DNA from: Streptosporangium lutulentum
Lineage (GTDB): Bacteria > Actinomycetota > Actinomycetes > Streptosporangiales > Streptosporangiaceae
Reading direction: 5' to 3'
Length of the DNA: 64,000 bases
NCBI RefSeq assembly: GCF_030811455.1
Contig: NZ_JAUSQU010000001.1
Span: forward strand, 1,550,001-1,614,000
Made by a program: the position numbers and the translations under genes. The notes beneath the pieces are model-generated. The model had not been told where the DNA came from and made no database searches. It saw nothing but the letters and a program-made list of their open reading frames with translations. This document shows, one piece after another, positions 26,338 to 34,204 of this stretch (the first letter of the stretch is position 1; each line of letters begins with the position of its first letter).

Positions 26338-26392
26338 TGAGATTGTTTCGCCATGTCTACACCTCTCCAGATGTTCACGTCAAATAATCTCA
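26338..26392. promoter_or_regulatory. Inverted sites in SDR/MarR divergent promoter
   Basis: TGAGATTGTTT (26338-26348) and AAATAATCTCA (26382-26392) are inverted copies with one mismatch, centres 44 bp apart. They lie in the AT-rich part of the interval, 55 bases before the MarR start. They are candidate binding sites for the MarR dimer. Confidence 0.5.
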
Positions 26393-26446
26393 ACGCTGAT
26401 AGTTTCCGTAGCGCAGGACTGTCGACGTCGCGGGTAGAATCCCGGC

Positions 26447-26956
26447 ATGAGCGCCTTGCATGACCCCTCGGCACCCACCGGCCCCGCAAACGACTCGCAG
26501 CGTTCGCGCCGGGGGGAGTTCTTCGCTCAGCTCGCCGACCGCCGACCCGACATCGCCCTGTGCAAAGCGTCGCTGCTCGCCGTACGCACGGCTGAGGAGG
26601 CGGCGGCACTGCACGGGATCACGCTCGCCCAGCACATGATCCTTCAGATGCTCGACGCCGTCGGTCCCGCCTCGCAGCAGGCCCTCTCCGACGAGTTGCG
26701 CATCGATCGCAGCACGATGGTCCGATGCATCGACGCCCTGGAGAAGGGCGGCCACGTGCAGCGTCACCGTGACTCCGCCGACCGCCGCGCCTACTCCGTC
26801 CACCTCACCGAAAGCGGCCGCACGCTGCTGGCCGACGCGGATCAGGAAGTCCCGGGGGTCCTGAAGCAGACACTGGCCCCGCTCACCGACGGGGAGCGGG
26901 CCGACCTGACGCGGCTGCTGGCCAAGCTCGTCACCGGTACCGCCCCCGGCGCGTGA
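26447..26956 (+). CDS. MarR family transcriptional regulator
   Basis: 169 residues. The winged helix shows LAQHMILQMLDAVGPASQQA, SDELRIDRSTMVRCIDALEK and the wing RHRDSADRRAYSVHLTESGR. An N-terminal extension of about 30 residues precedes the dimerisation helix. It is divergent from the PRISE-like reductase and probably represses it. The stop codon sits in the first unit of a 41-bp-period duplication. Confidence 0.9.
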   Translation: MSALHDPSAPTGPANDSQRSRRGEFFAQLADRRPDIALCKASLLAVRTAEEAAALHGITLAQHMILQMLDAVGPASQQALSDELRIDRSTMVRCIDALEKGGHVQRHRDSADRRAYSVHLTESGRTLLADADQEVPGVLKQTLAPLTDGERADLTRLLAKLVTGTAPGA

Positions 26957-27012
26957 CGGACACCGGCCCGCACCCCCCGTCCTCCGACGGCGCGTGACGG
27001 ACACCGGCCCGC
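26948..27012. repeat. Duplication across MarR stop codon
   Basis: A 24-base block beginning GGCGCGTGACGGACACCGGC occurs at 26948-26971 and 26989-27012. The first contains the MarR TGA. A related string (GGTGACGGATACCGGCGGCC) spans the stop of the next gene at 27872-27891. Confidence 0.75.
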
Positions 27013-27083
27013 CCTCCCCGGTCCTTCGACGCCCGGCGCACCGGCGTCAAGCGGCCGATCTCGCCTGATCTATCCTGCGACTC

Positions 27084-27875
27084 ATGCTGACCACTGATGT
27101 TGAGCTGGCCCGTACGGCGGCGCAGGCGGGAGCGGCCGTCGTGCGCGCCATGTTCGGCGCGTCGCCGGTGCGCGTGGAGAAATCCGGTGGTGACTTCGCC
27201 ACGGCCGCCGACATGGAGGCGGAGCGGGCCATCCTCGATGTCATTCGCACCGCCCGGCCCGGTGATGCTGTGACCGGCGAGGAGATCGGGCGTACGGGCC
27301 CGGCGGGGGCCGAGCGCATGTGGCTGGTCGACCCTCTGTGCGGCACGCTGAACTACGCCGTGCGCAGCATGCTGGTGGCGGTGAACGTCGCCTTGCGGGT
27401 GGGCTCGGACATCACGGTGGCGGCCTCGGCCGACCCGTTCGCCGACGAGGTGTTCTGGACCGATGGCCTCCACGCCTGCGTCCGCCGCGGTGGCATGGAC
27501 GAGCCGCTCAAGCCGTCGCCGGATTCGCGGCTGGTGGACGTCAACCTCGACCCGCCGTTTCCGAGCGCACCCGCCTTCCGCGCCGCCGCCCTGCTCGCCG
27601 ATCCGGGGTTCGCCGAGCGGTTCCGCCCGCGCGTCGTCTCCACCACCCTGGCGGTGGCCTGGGTCGCCGCCGGCCGGCGGGCCGCCTACGTCACCGACGG
27701 CCGGCTTCATGACAGCGTGCACTTCGCCGCCGGGGTCGCGTTGTGCCGGGCCGCCGGATGCGTGGTGACCGGCCTCGACGGCCTGCCGCCGCACACCGGT
27801 GCGGGCGGGCTCGTCGTGGCGGCCGACCAGGAGACCCACGCGGCGCTGCTGGACCTCATCCGCCCATGCCGGTGA
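27084..27875 (+). CDS. Inositol monophosphatase family, altered metal site
   Basis: 263 residues of IMPase fold: SGGDFATAADMEAERAI near residue 35, TGEEIG near 65 and a C-terminal HDSVHFAAGVALCRAAG. The key motif DPxDGT reads DPLCGT (codon TGC), so the second metal-binding Asp is Cys. The enzyme would normally hydrolyse sugar or inositol phosphates using Mg2+. Loss of this ligand suggests reduced or different activity. It is monocistronic after the MarR gene. Confidence 0.82.
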   Translation: MLTTDVELARTAAQAGAAVVRAMFGASPVRVEKSGGDFATAADMEAERAILDVIRTARPGDAVTGEEIGRTGPAGAERMWLVDPLCGTLNYAVRSMLVAVNVALRVGSDITVAASADPFADEVFWTDGLHACVRRGGMDEPLKPSPDSRLVDVNLDPPFPSAPAFRAAALLADPGFAERFRPRVVSTTLAVAWVAAGRRAAYVTDGRLHDSVHFAAGVALCRAAGCVVTGLDGLPPHTGAGGLVVAADQETHAALLDLIRPCR

Positions 27876-28121
27876 CGGATACCGGCGGCCCACTGTGCAC
27901 CGGCCCGGCCCACACGCCCCGCTCACGCATCGCACCGGTCATCGCCCGCCGCGGCACGTCGCACGGTTCCGGTCTCGGGGCGCACCGCCGGCGGTCGAGC
28001 AGGCGATCGCGCCGCGCTCAGTGTCCTCAACATTGCGCAAGTGTTTGACAAGGCGTGATTTGTGGATCTTCGGGTGGATATGGCGGGAACAAAGGAGCAC
28101 AGGAGGAAGGGGCGGATTGTC

Positions 28122-28898
28122 ATGACCGTTCAGAGTTCCGCCAAGCCCCTGGACGGGCGCGTAGCCGTCATCGTCGGCGCCTCCAGTGGCATCGGTGAGG
28201 CCGCTGCCGAGCATCTGGCGTGGCTGGGTGCCAAGGTGGCGGTGGTGGCACGGCGGGAGGGGCGCCTGGAGGATCTGGTCACTCGAATCGAGAAGAACGG
28301 CGGCAGCGCGATGGGGATCGCCGCCGACGTGACGCATGCGGATCGGCTGCGCGAGGTCGCTGACACGGTGGAGGAGGAGCTGGGCGGCGCGGATCTGCTG
28401 TTCAACAACGCGGGTGTCATGCTGCCGGCGCCGATCGAGGAGTTGCGCACCGATCAGTGGCAGCACCAGATCGACCTGAACATCACCGGGCTGATGAACG
28501 CCATCGGCGCGTTCGTCCCGCAGCTTGTCCGGACCGCGGCCGAGCGGGGAGTCGCCGATCTGGTCAACACCGCCTCGATCGCGGCCCACAACATCTTCCC
28601 GAACTTCGCCGTCTACTGCGGCACCAAGGCGTACGTCACGCAGCTGTCACGGAACTTGCGGACCGAACTGGGCGCCAAGCAGGTGCGGGTCTCCGCGATC
28701 TCGCCGGGCACAGTGGGCACCGAGTTGCAAAGCCACGTCACCGACGACGGCGCGCGAGAGTGGCTGGATTCCTCCAAGCAGACGATGGAGTGGCTCACGC
28801 CGCAGGACATCGCCCAGATCGTCGGCTTCATCGCGACCCTGCCGCCGCGGGCGAACCTGCAGGAGGTCATCGTCATGCCGACCGGCCAGCCCGCCTGA
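28122..28898 (+). CDS. SDR family oxidoreductase
   Basis: 258 residues from ATG 28122, downstream of AGGAGGAAGGGG. The motifs are VGASSGIGEAAAEHLAWLGA near residue 17, LLFNNAGVMLPAP near 88, a Ser strand and YCGTKAYVTQLS near 157. The C-terminal IVGFIATLPPRANLQEVIVM is typical of clavulanate-dehydrogenase-like SDRs. It faces the truncated MarR gene tail-to-tail. The substrate is unknown. Confidence 0.9.
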   Translation: MTVQSSAKPLDGRVAVIVGASSGIGEAAAEHLAWLGAKVAVVARREGRLEDLVTRIEKNGGSAMGIAADVTHADRLREVADTVEEELGGADLLFNNAGVMLPAPIEELRTDQWQHQIDLNITGLMNAIGAFVPQLVRTAAERGVADLVNTASIAAHNIFPNFAVYCGTKAYVTQLSRNLRTELGAKQVRVSAISPGTVGTELQSHVTDDGAREWLDSSKQTMEWLTPQDIAQIVGFIATLPPRANLQEVIVMPTGQPA

Positions 28899-28985
28899 CG
28901 GCCGCGCACGAGCCGTGCCGAGGGCGTCGGCGGACGGCGCGAGGGGAGTGCCGCCGCCGACCTGCCGGTCAGGTGAGGTGCGGGC

Positions 28986-29363
28986 TCATGGACGGGTGAT
29001 GGCTTGCTCCAGCAGGCCATGAAGGAGGCGCTGCTGCTGGGGGGTGAGACCGGCCAGCGGTGAGTCGTGGACGAGGAGTTCGAGGAGCCGGTCGCGGAGG
29101 GCGTTGCCCTCACCCGTGAGGACGAGTTGCTTGGCACGTCGGTCGGTGGGGTGCGCGCGGCGCTCGATCAGGCCCTGTTTCTCGAGCTTGTCGACGATGA
29201 AGGTGGCGTTGGAGGGCTCGCAGCTCATGCGCTCGGCGAGATCGCGCATGGTCATCGGCCCGGTCATCTCCCGTAGCGCGGTCGCCTGTGCCGCGGTGAG
29301 GCCCATCATCTCGGCTGGGCCTGGCATCCCGCCCCGGGTGGTGACCAGCCCGCTTTCGCCCAT
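28986..29363 (-). pseudogene. MarR regulator lacking its N-terminus
   Basis: 125 codons of MarR sequence: GLTAAQATALREMTG, MTMRDLAERMSCEPSNATFI and a wing HPTDRRAKQLVLTGEG. The first helix and its start region are missing; at about 29360 the sequence switches to a metallo-hydrolase gene on the opposite strand. ATG 29363 could still start a short protein, so residual function is possible. It is called a stub because the dimerisation helix is absent. Confidence 0.6.
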
Positions 29364-29816
29364 GCCGACTACTTCGTGACCGAGCCGGAATGGGCCCGGC
29401 GCGACCTGCTGAAGGCGCACGGCATGGCCAAGGAGGTCGACGCGCTGGCGCCGCGCGTCCGTACGGTGACAGACGGGCAGGAGATCTTCCCCGGTGTGCG
29501 GGTCCGGATCACGGCCGGCCACACGCCCGGGCATGCCGAGTACGTCATCACATCGGGCGGGCGGCGGCTGATCGCCTTCGGCGACGCCCTGCACTCACCG
29601 ATCCAGGTCGACCACCCCGAATGGTCCGCGGCCGTCGACCACGACCCTGTCCGGTCCGCCGACCACCGCCGCCGCCTCGTCGCCGAGCTGGAAGAAACCG
29701 ACACGATCGGCTTCGGCGTCCACTTCGCCGACGTGGTGTTCGGACAGGTCCGCCGGGAGGGCACCGGCCCCGCCTGGCGCCCTCTTGACGCCCGACCATC
29801 CGAGGGCGAGCGATGA
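29358..29816 (+). pseudogene. MBL-fold hydrolase, C-terminal fragment
   Basis: From about 29358 the frame reads HADYFVTEPEWARRDLL, then ITAGHTPGHAEYVI, LIAFGDALHSP and TIGFGVHFADVVFG, the second half of an MBL-fold metallo-hydrolase. The HxHxDH zinc motif and the first half are missing, so it cannot be active. The break coincides with the truncated MarR 5' end, as if one deletion removed both starts of a divergent pair. Confidence 0.8.
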
Positions 29817-30028
29817 CAACGATGATCGCGTACGGGCTTCCCGTGAAGTCGCGTACCCAAAGCGCGCGACCTTGGACGGATGGTCACGGTCACGGGCCGT
29901 GGAGATCGCTGCGAGTCTGAAGCGGGACGGCAGGCTGCCCGCAGGTCGGCGACCGAATGTAATTGATCAATCACTCTGGGTTATGAGATCGTGTTCGCGT
30001 TCTGATCAACCTCTCCTGGGAGACATCA

Positions 30029-30547
30029 ATGCTGCTTGCCCGCCATCTGCTGACCGTCGCCGCTGTCGCCGCCGTGAGCGCGATCGCAACCCTGCCCGCC
30101 GCGGCATCCACGCCCGTTGCCGGCGCCGCCCTCGCTCCGGCCCCCGTGTGCCTGGACGCCACCAACGAGCGCGCCAACGGCACCGAGGTGCGCCTGTGGC
30201 AGTGCATGGACCACGCCAACCTGAGGTTCGTGGTCGACGGTGGCCAGATCAAGGTCAAGGACACCGTCGGCACCAATCGGCAGGTGTGCCTGGACGCCAC
30301 CAACGAGCGCGCCAACGGCACCGAGGTGCGCCTGTGGCAGTGCATGGACCACGCCAACCAGAAGTTCGTGGTCGACGGTGGCCAGATCAAGGTCAAGGAC
30401 ACCGTCGGCACCAATCGGCAGGTGTGCCTGGACACCACCAACGAGCGCACCAACAACACCGGGATGCGCCTGTGGCAGTGCATGGACCACGCCAACCAGA
30501 AGTTCGTGGTCGACGGTGGCCAGATCAAGGTCAAGGACACCCTCTGA
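30029..30547 (+). CDS. Secreted ricin-type beta-trefoil lectin
   Basis: 172 residues: a Sec signal peptide (LLTVAAVAAVSAIATLPAAA) followed by three nearly identical 46-residue units. Each contains CLDxTNER, LWQCMDHAN and FVVDGGQIKVKDT. One disulphide pair per unit and the QxW-like LWQC are typical of ricin-B lobes, so the protein should fold as a sugar-binding trefoil with three equivalent sites. GGGAG precedes ATG 30029. An IS element begins 100 bases downstream. Confidence 0.85.
   Translation: MLLARHLLTVAAVAAVSAIATLPAAASTPVAGAALAPAPVCLDATNERANGTEVRLWQCMDHANLRFVVDGGQIKVKDTVGTNRQVCLDATNERANGTEVRLWQCMDHANQKFVVDGGQIKVKDTVGTNRQVCLDTTNERTNNTGMRLWQCMDHANQKFVVDGGQIKVKDTL
30146..30544 (+). repeat. 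Three 138-bp in-gene repeats
   Basis: Units start at 30146, 30284 and 30422. Units 1 and 2 are almost identical; unit 3 differs at a handful of codons (DTTNERTNNTGM for DATNERANGTEV) and ends early at the stop. Such uniformity points to recent tandem duplication or gene conversion. Confidence 0.9.
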
Positions 30548-30770
30548 TCACGCGGGGCTGCTGCACGCCCCGTTGAAACCGCTCCCGGCCGCACCCCGCA
30601 AAGGGGCGTCGGACGGGGGCGAGAAGTCCTCCGAAAAGGTCGGCTGAGGCCGTAACCCGAAAGCCCGCTCCGCAACGGACGCTGTTGGTAAATAGGGTGC
30701 GGGCGTGACGATGGCCTGTACGACCCCGTTGGGGTTGTGCAGGCCATCGTCGTGTTGAGGGGTGGGTTCG

Positions 30771-32117
30771 GTGTCGTTGCGTGGGGTGGATCTGGGGGAG
30801 ATCCCGGAGGAGACCGCTCGGCTGGCGCGTGCGGTGTTCCCGAAGGGCTGCCTGGTGATGCGAGTGCGGGATGCGCTCGGGCCGGTGTTCTCGGATGCTG
30901 ATTTCGAGGAGCTGTTCCCGGCCCGAGGGCGGCCGGTGGTGTCTCCGGCCCGGCTGGCGCTGGTGTCGGTGTTGCAGTTCGCGGAGGGGCTGACCGACCG
31001 GCAGGCCGCGCACGCGGTCCGCTCGCGTCTGGACTGGAAGTATGCCCTTTCGCTGGAGTTGGCCGACACCGGATTCGACTTCTCGGTGCTCAGTGAGTTC
31101 CGCGCCCGACTGGTCGACGGCGAAGCCGGTCAGATGGTGTTCGACGCGGTACTCCGGGCGGCCGGTGAGGCAGGGCTGGTCAAGGCGGGCGGGCGGCAGC
31201 GCACGGATGCCACCCACGTGCTGGCCGCAACAAGAGACCTGAACCGGCTGGAGTTCGTGGTCGAGACCCTGCGGGCGGCCCTGAACCAGGTGGCGGAGGA
31301 GGCCGGAGCCTGGCTGGTGACGGTGTCGCCGCCGGAGTGGTTCGACCGCTACTCGGCCAGGCCGGAGGACAGCCGCTTCGCGTCCCGGTGGGCGGCCCGC
31401 GTCGAACACGCCGACCAGTGCGGCACCGACGGCATGACGCTGCTGAAGGCCGTCTGGTCGGCCACGTCATCGCCCACATTGCGAAAGCTACCCGCGGTGG
31501 AGTTCCTGCGGCAGACCTGGGTACAGCAGTTCCAGCACGTCGAGGGCACCGTGCGTTGGCGTGGGACGAAGGACCTCCCGCTGGGCCTGATCCGCTTGCG
31601 GACCCCCTACGAGCCCGAAGCCCGCACGGGGTCGAAACGGGACCTGGGCTGGTCCGGTTACAAAGTCCACCTCAGCGAGACCTGCGAGCCCGACGCCCCG
31701 CATCTGATCACTCACGTTCGCACCACGCCGGCGCCCATCAACGACGTCCTGGTCCTGGAGGACATTCACACCGCCCTGGCCGAACGGGGCCTGCTGCCGG
31801 ACGAGCACCTGGTGGACGCCGGATACATCGACGCCGAACAGATCCACCACGCCCGCCGCGATCACGGCATCGAGCAGGACACCGACCACTGGCGCCGTCG
31901 CTACGGACACCGAGCCGGCGTTGAGGGCACCATCTCACAGGGCGTCCAGGCGTTCGGCCTGCGCAGATCCCGCTACCGCAGCCTCGCCAAGACCTGGTTG
32001 CAGCATCACTTCACCGGCGCTGCCGTCAACCTCGCCCGCATTGATGCCTGGCTCACCGGCAGACCACTCGCCAAGACCCGCATCTCGCCCTTCGCAGCGC
32101 TCCGCCCCGCTGGATGA
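30771..32117 (+). CDS. IS1182 family transposase
   Basis: 448 residues from GTG 30771 (GAGGGG about 8 bases upstream; GTG 30762 is in frame). N-terminal DUF772-type region (FEELFPARGRPVVSPARLAL, then TDRQAAHAVRSRLDWKYALS) and a C-terminal DDE nuclease half (RTDATHVLA, HLVDAGYIDAEQ, YGHRAGVEGTISQGVQAFGL) are those of IS1182. It appears intact. A 40-50 base hairpin (ACGATGGCCTG...CAGGCCATCGT) precedes the gene and may limit read-through from outside promoters. Confidence 0.92.
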   Translation: MSLRGVDLGEIPEETARLARAVFPKGCLVMRVRDALGPVFSDADFEELFPARGRPVVSPARLALVSVLQFAEGLTDRQAAHAVRSRLDWKYALSLELADTGFDFSVLSEFRARLVDGEAGQMVFDAVLRAAGEAGLVKAGGRQRTDATHVLAATRDLNRLEFVVETLRAALNQVAEEAGAWLVTVSPPEWFDRYSARPEDSRFASRWAARVEHADQCGTDGMTLLKAVWSATSSPTLRKLPAVEFLRQTWVQQFQHVEGTVRWRGTKDLPLGLIRLRTPYEPEARTGSKRDLGWSGYKVHLSETCEPDAPHLITHVRTTPAPINDVLVLEDIHTALAERGLLPDEHLVDAGYIDAEQIHHARRDHGIEQDTDHWRRRYGHRAGVEGTISQGVQAFGLRRSRYRSLAKTWLQHHFTGAAVNLARIDAWLTGRPLAKTRISPFAALRPAG

Positions 32118-32132
32118 GATCCAGCGGGGCGG
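32102..32132 (+). terminator. Hairpin over transposase stop codon
   Basis: CCGCCCCGCTGGAT (32102-32115) pairs perfectly with 32119-32132 around a GAG loop. The transposase TGA is inside the stem and loop. It probably ends the IS transcript. Confidence 0.8.
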
Positions 32133-32180
32133 AATTAACCAACAGCGTCCGCAACGGAGCGGGCTTTCGGGTTACGGCCT

Positions 32181-32601
32181 GTCATGTCGGGTCGATCCGG
32201 GGAAACCCGCCGCGAGCAATCACGACGGGTTTCCCCGGTCCGGCCCGACCCGCCCGAGTCGCGTGCGTGAGGGATCATGAAGAGGTGTGGCAGCGGCAGG
32301 CCGTCGGCCGGCCCGGGCGCGATCCGCCGGCGGTCCTGCCAGGTGAGCCCGCCTCCGGCCATCATGGTCTCCTCGGTGACCCCTCGCGGTGGTCCCTGGC
32401 CCCCGCCGTAGCGTTCACTTCTCATCAAGTGCAATGATCGATACATTCTTCGTTGCTTTATCGTCAAGACGGTTGCAACACTTTTATGGCATCTACCTGC
32501 GCATATTTAAATATCATGCAACGTGTGTGTTGTGTAAATCTGGAAAGCAACGTAGCGTTTGCGATGTCAGAAACAACATGGCACAGCGCAAGGAGCACCC
32601 C
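32181..32601. other. Intergenic region with hairpin and AT-rich promoter patch
   Basis: A 13-bp perfect hairpin at 32197-32238 (CCGGGGAAACCCG and its complement) looks like a terminator. From about 32405 to 32580 the sequence becomes strikingly AT-rich for this genome, and probably holds the DUF4097 promoter. No gene is seen. Confidence 0.6.
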
Positions 32602-33264
32602 ATGCAGACCTTCACCACCCCCGCCCCGATCTCCGCCGTCCTGGACATCCCCGCCGGACGCCTCCAGTTCATCGCCGCCGACCGGGCCGACACCATCGTC
32701 GAGGTCCGGCCCACCAACCCCGCCAAGAGCCGCGACGTCAAGGCCGCCGAACAGACCACGGTCGTCTACACCGACGGCGTCCTGCGGATCGAGACCGCGA
32801 CGAAGAACCAGTACTTCGGCCCCTCCGGATCCATCGAGGTCACCGTCAAACTGCCCACCGGCTCCCACATCAAGGCCACCACCGCCGGCTCCGAACTGCG
32901 CGGCGTCGGCCGCCTCGGCGACGTCACCTTCGACGGCGCCTACCGCCAGATCAAAATCGACGAGGCCGCCGCCCTCCGCCTCACCGCGGTCGACGGCGAC
33001 GTCGAGGTCGGCCGGTTGGGCGGCCCCGCGGACATCAGCACCGCACGGGGCGACATCCGCATCACCGAGGCCATGGGCGGCACGGTGGTGCTGCGCACCC
33101 AGTCCGGTGACATCTCGGTCGGCGCCGCCGCCGGGGTCTCGGCCGCCCTGGACGCCGGCACCTCCTACGGCCGGATCACCAACGCCCTGAAGAACGACGG
33201 CACCGCCGTCCTGGACATCCGCGCCACCACCTCCAGCGGCGACATCACCGCCCGCAGCCTCTGA
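32602..33264 (+). CDS. DUF4097-family beta-strand repeat protein
   Basis: 220 residues from ATG 32602, 6 bases after AAGGAG. The sequence is a run of short beta strands in the DUF4097 style (SIEVTVKLPTGSHIKATTAG, VDGDVEVGRLGG, ARGDIRITEAMGG, TQSGDISVGAAAG, TSSGDITARSL), forming a right-handed beta-helix or stack. There is no signal peptide. The function is unknown. It converges on the ECF41 gene with only 19 bases between the stops. Confidence 0.88.
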   Translation: MQTFTTPAPISAVLDIPAGRLQFIAADRADTIVEVRPTNPAKSRDVKAAEQTTVVYTDGVLRIETATKNQYFGPSGSIEVTVKLPTGSHIKATTAGSELRGVGRLGDVTFDGAYRQIKIDEAAALRLTAVDGDVEVGRLGGPADISTARGDIRITEAMGGTVVLRTQSGDISVGAAAGVSAALDAGTSYGRITNALKNDGTAVLDIRATTSSGDITARSL

Positions 33265-33283
33265 AGAAGCAGAACCGGCACTC

Positions 33284-34204
33284 TCAGGGCGTGCCGACGT
33301 CGCGGGTGGTCCCGTCGGCGATGGCCCGGAGTTTGTCTGGGTTGGCGACGTTGTGAATGGTGGTGATGCGACCATCGGCGTCGAAATCGAAAGTGACAGT
33401 GGCGATCACGCGGTCCAGGCCGCTGAACACCATGCCCGGACCGCCGTTGATCTCGACCAGTTCGGCGTTCATGTCGGCAGGCTCGACACCCTGGTAGGTG
33501 ACCTTGCCGATGGCGGAGAACCAGGCGGCCACGGTTTGCGCGCCCACGATCGGACGCAGTGCCTGGCGGACCTTGCCGCCGCCGTCGGTCCACAGCGTGA
33601 CGTCCGGGGACAGCAGTTGCATGAGGGTGTTGAGGTCACCGCCGGTCGCGGCGGCGAGGAACCTCTCGGTGACGTCGCGCTGCCGCGACCGGTCCGCGGT
33701 GAAACGCGGCCGCCGGGCGCGCACGTGCTCACGAGCACGGTGCGCGGCCTGGCGCACCGCGGCCTCGGAACGCTCCACCGCCTCCGCGATCTCGGCATGG
33801 CTGAAGCCGAAGACCTCCTTCAGCACGAACACCGCGCGCTCAAGCGGGCTGAGGGTCTCCAGCACCACCAGCATCGCCATCGACACCGACTCGGTGCTCG
33901 TGATGTCGTCGGCGGTGTCGTTGCCGGTGAGGATGGGTTCGGGAAGCCACGGCCCCACGTAGGTCTCACGCTGACGCTGGGTGGAGCGCAGCCGTTGCAG
34001 CGCCAGATTCGACACGATCCGCGCCAGATAGGCCTTGGGGTCGGCCACCTGCGAACGGTCGGCTGCCGACCATTTGATCCAGGCGTCCTGGACCGCGTCC
34101 TCGGCGTCGGCCACGGTGCCGAGGACGCGGTAGGCCACCGAGAACAGCAGGTTGCGATGCTGGTCGTACACCTGCTGGTCGCGCTCAGGGGACGGGTGGG
34201 TCAC
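33284..34204 (-). CDS. ECF41-type RNA polymerase sigma factor (SigJ-like)
   Basis: 306 residues: sigma2 (LLFSVAYRVLGTVADAEDAV, DAWIKW), sigma4 (LSPLERAVFVLKEVFGFSHA, SEAAVRQAAHRARE) and a C-terminal SnoaL-like domain that acts as a built-in regulator. The ECF41 signatures DGGGK and NPDKL are present. ECF41 members control a neighbouring carboxymuconolactone decarboxylase, oxidoreductase or epimerase; the oxidoreductase gene upstream overlaps it by ATGA. Confidence 0.92.
   Translation of the reverse strand: MTHPSPERDQQVYDQHRNLLFSVAYRVLGTVADAEDAVQDAWIKWSAADRSQVADPKAYLARIVSNLALQRLRSTQRQRETYVGPWLPEPILTGNDTADDITSTESVSMAMLVVLETLSPLERAVFVLKEVFGFSHAEIAEAVERSEAAVRQAAHRAREHVRARRPRFTADRSRQRDVTERFLAAATGGDLNTLMQLLSPDVTLWTDGGGKVRQALRPIVGAQTVAAWFSAIGKVTYQGVEPADMNAELVEINGGPGMVFSGLDRVIATVTFDFDADGRITTIHNVANPDKLRAIADGTTRDVGTP

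Larger units (their letters stand above)
30648..32180 (+). mobile_element. IS1182-family insertion sequence
   Basis: About 1.53 kb bounded by 43-bp inverted repeats (30648-30690 and 32138-32180), identical except for four central bases (CAAC versus TTGC). It contains one transposase gene and a hairpin across its stop codon. No clear target duplication is seen. It lies between the lectin gene and a hairpin at 32197-32238. Confidence 0.88.
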
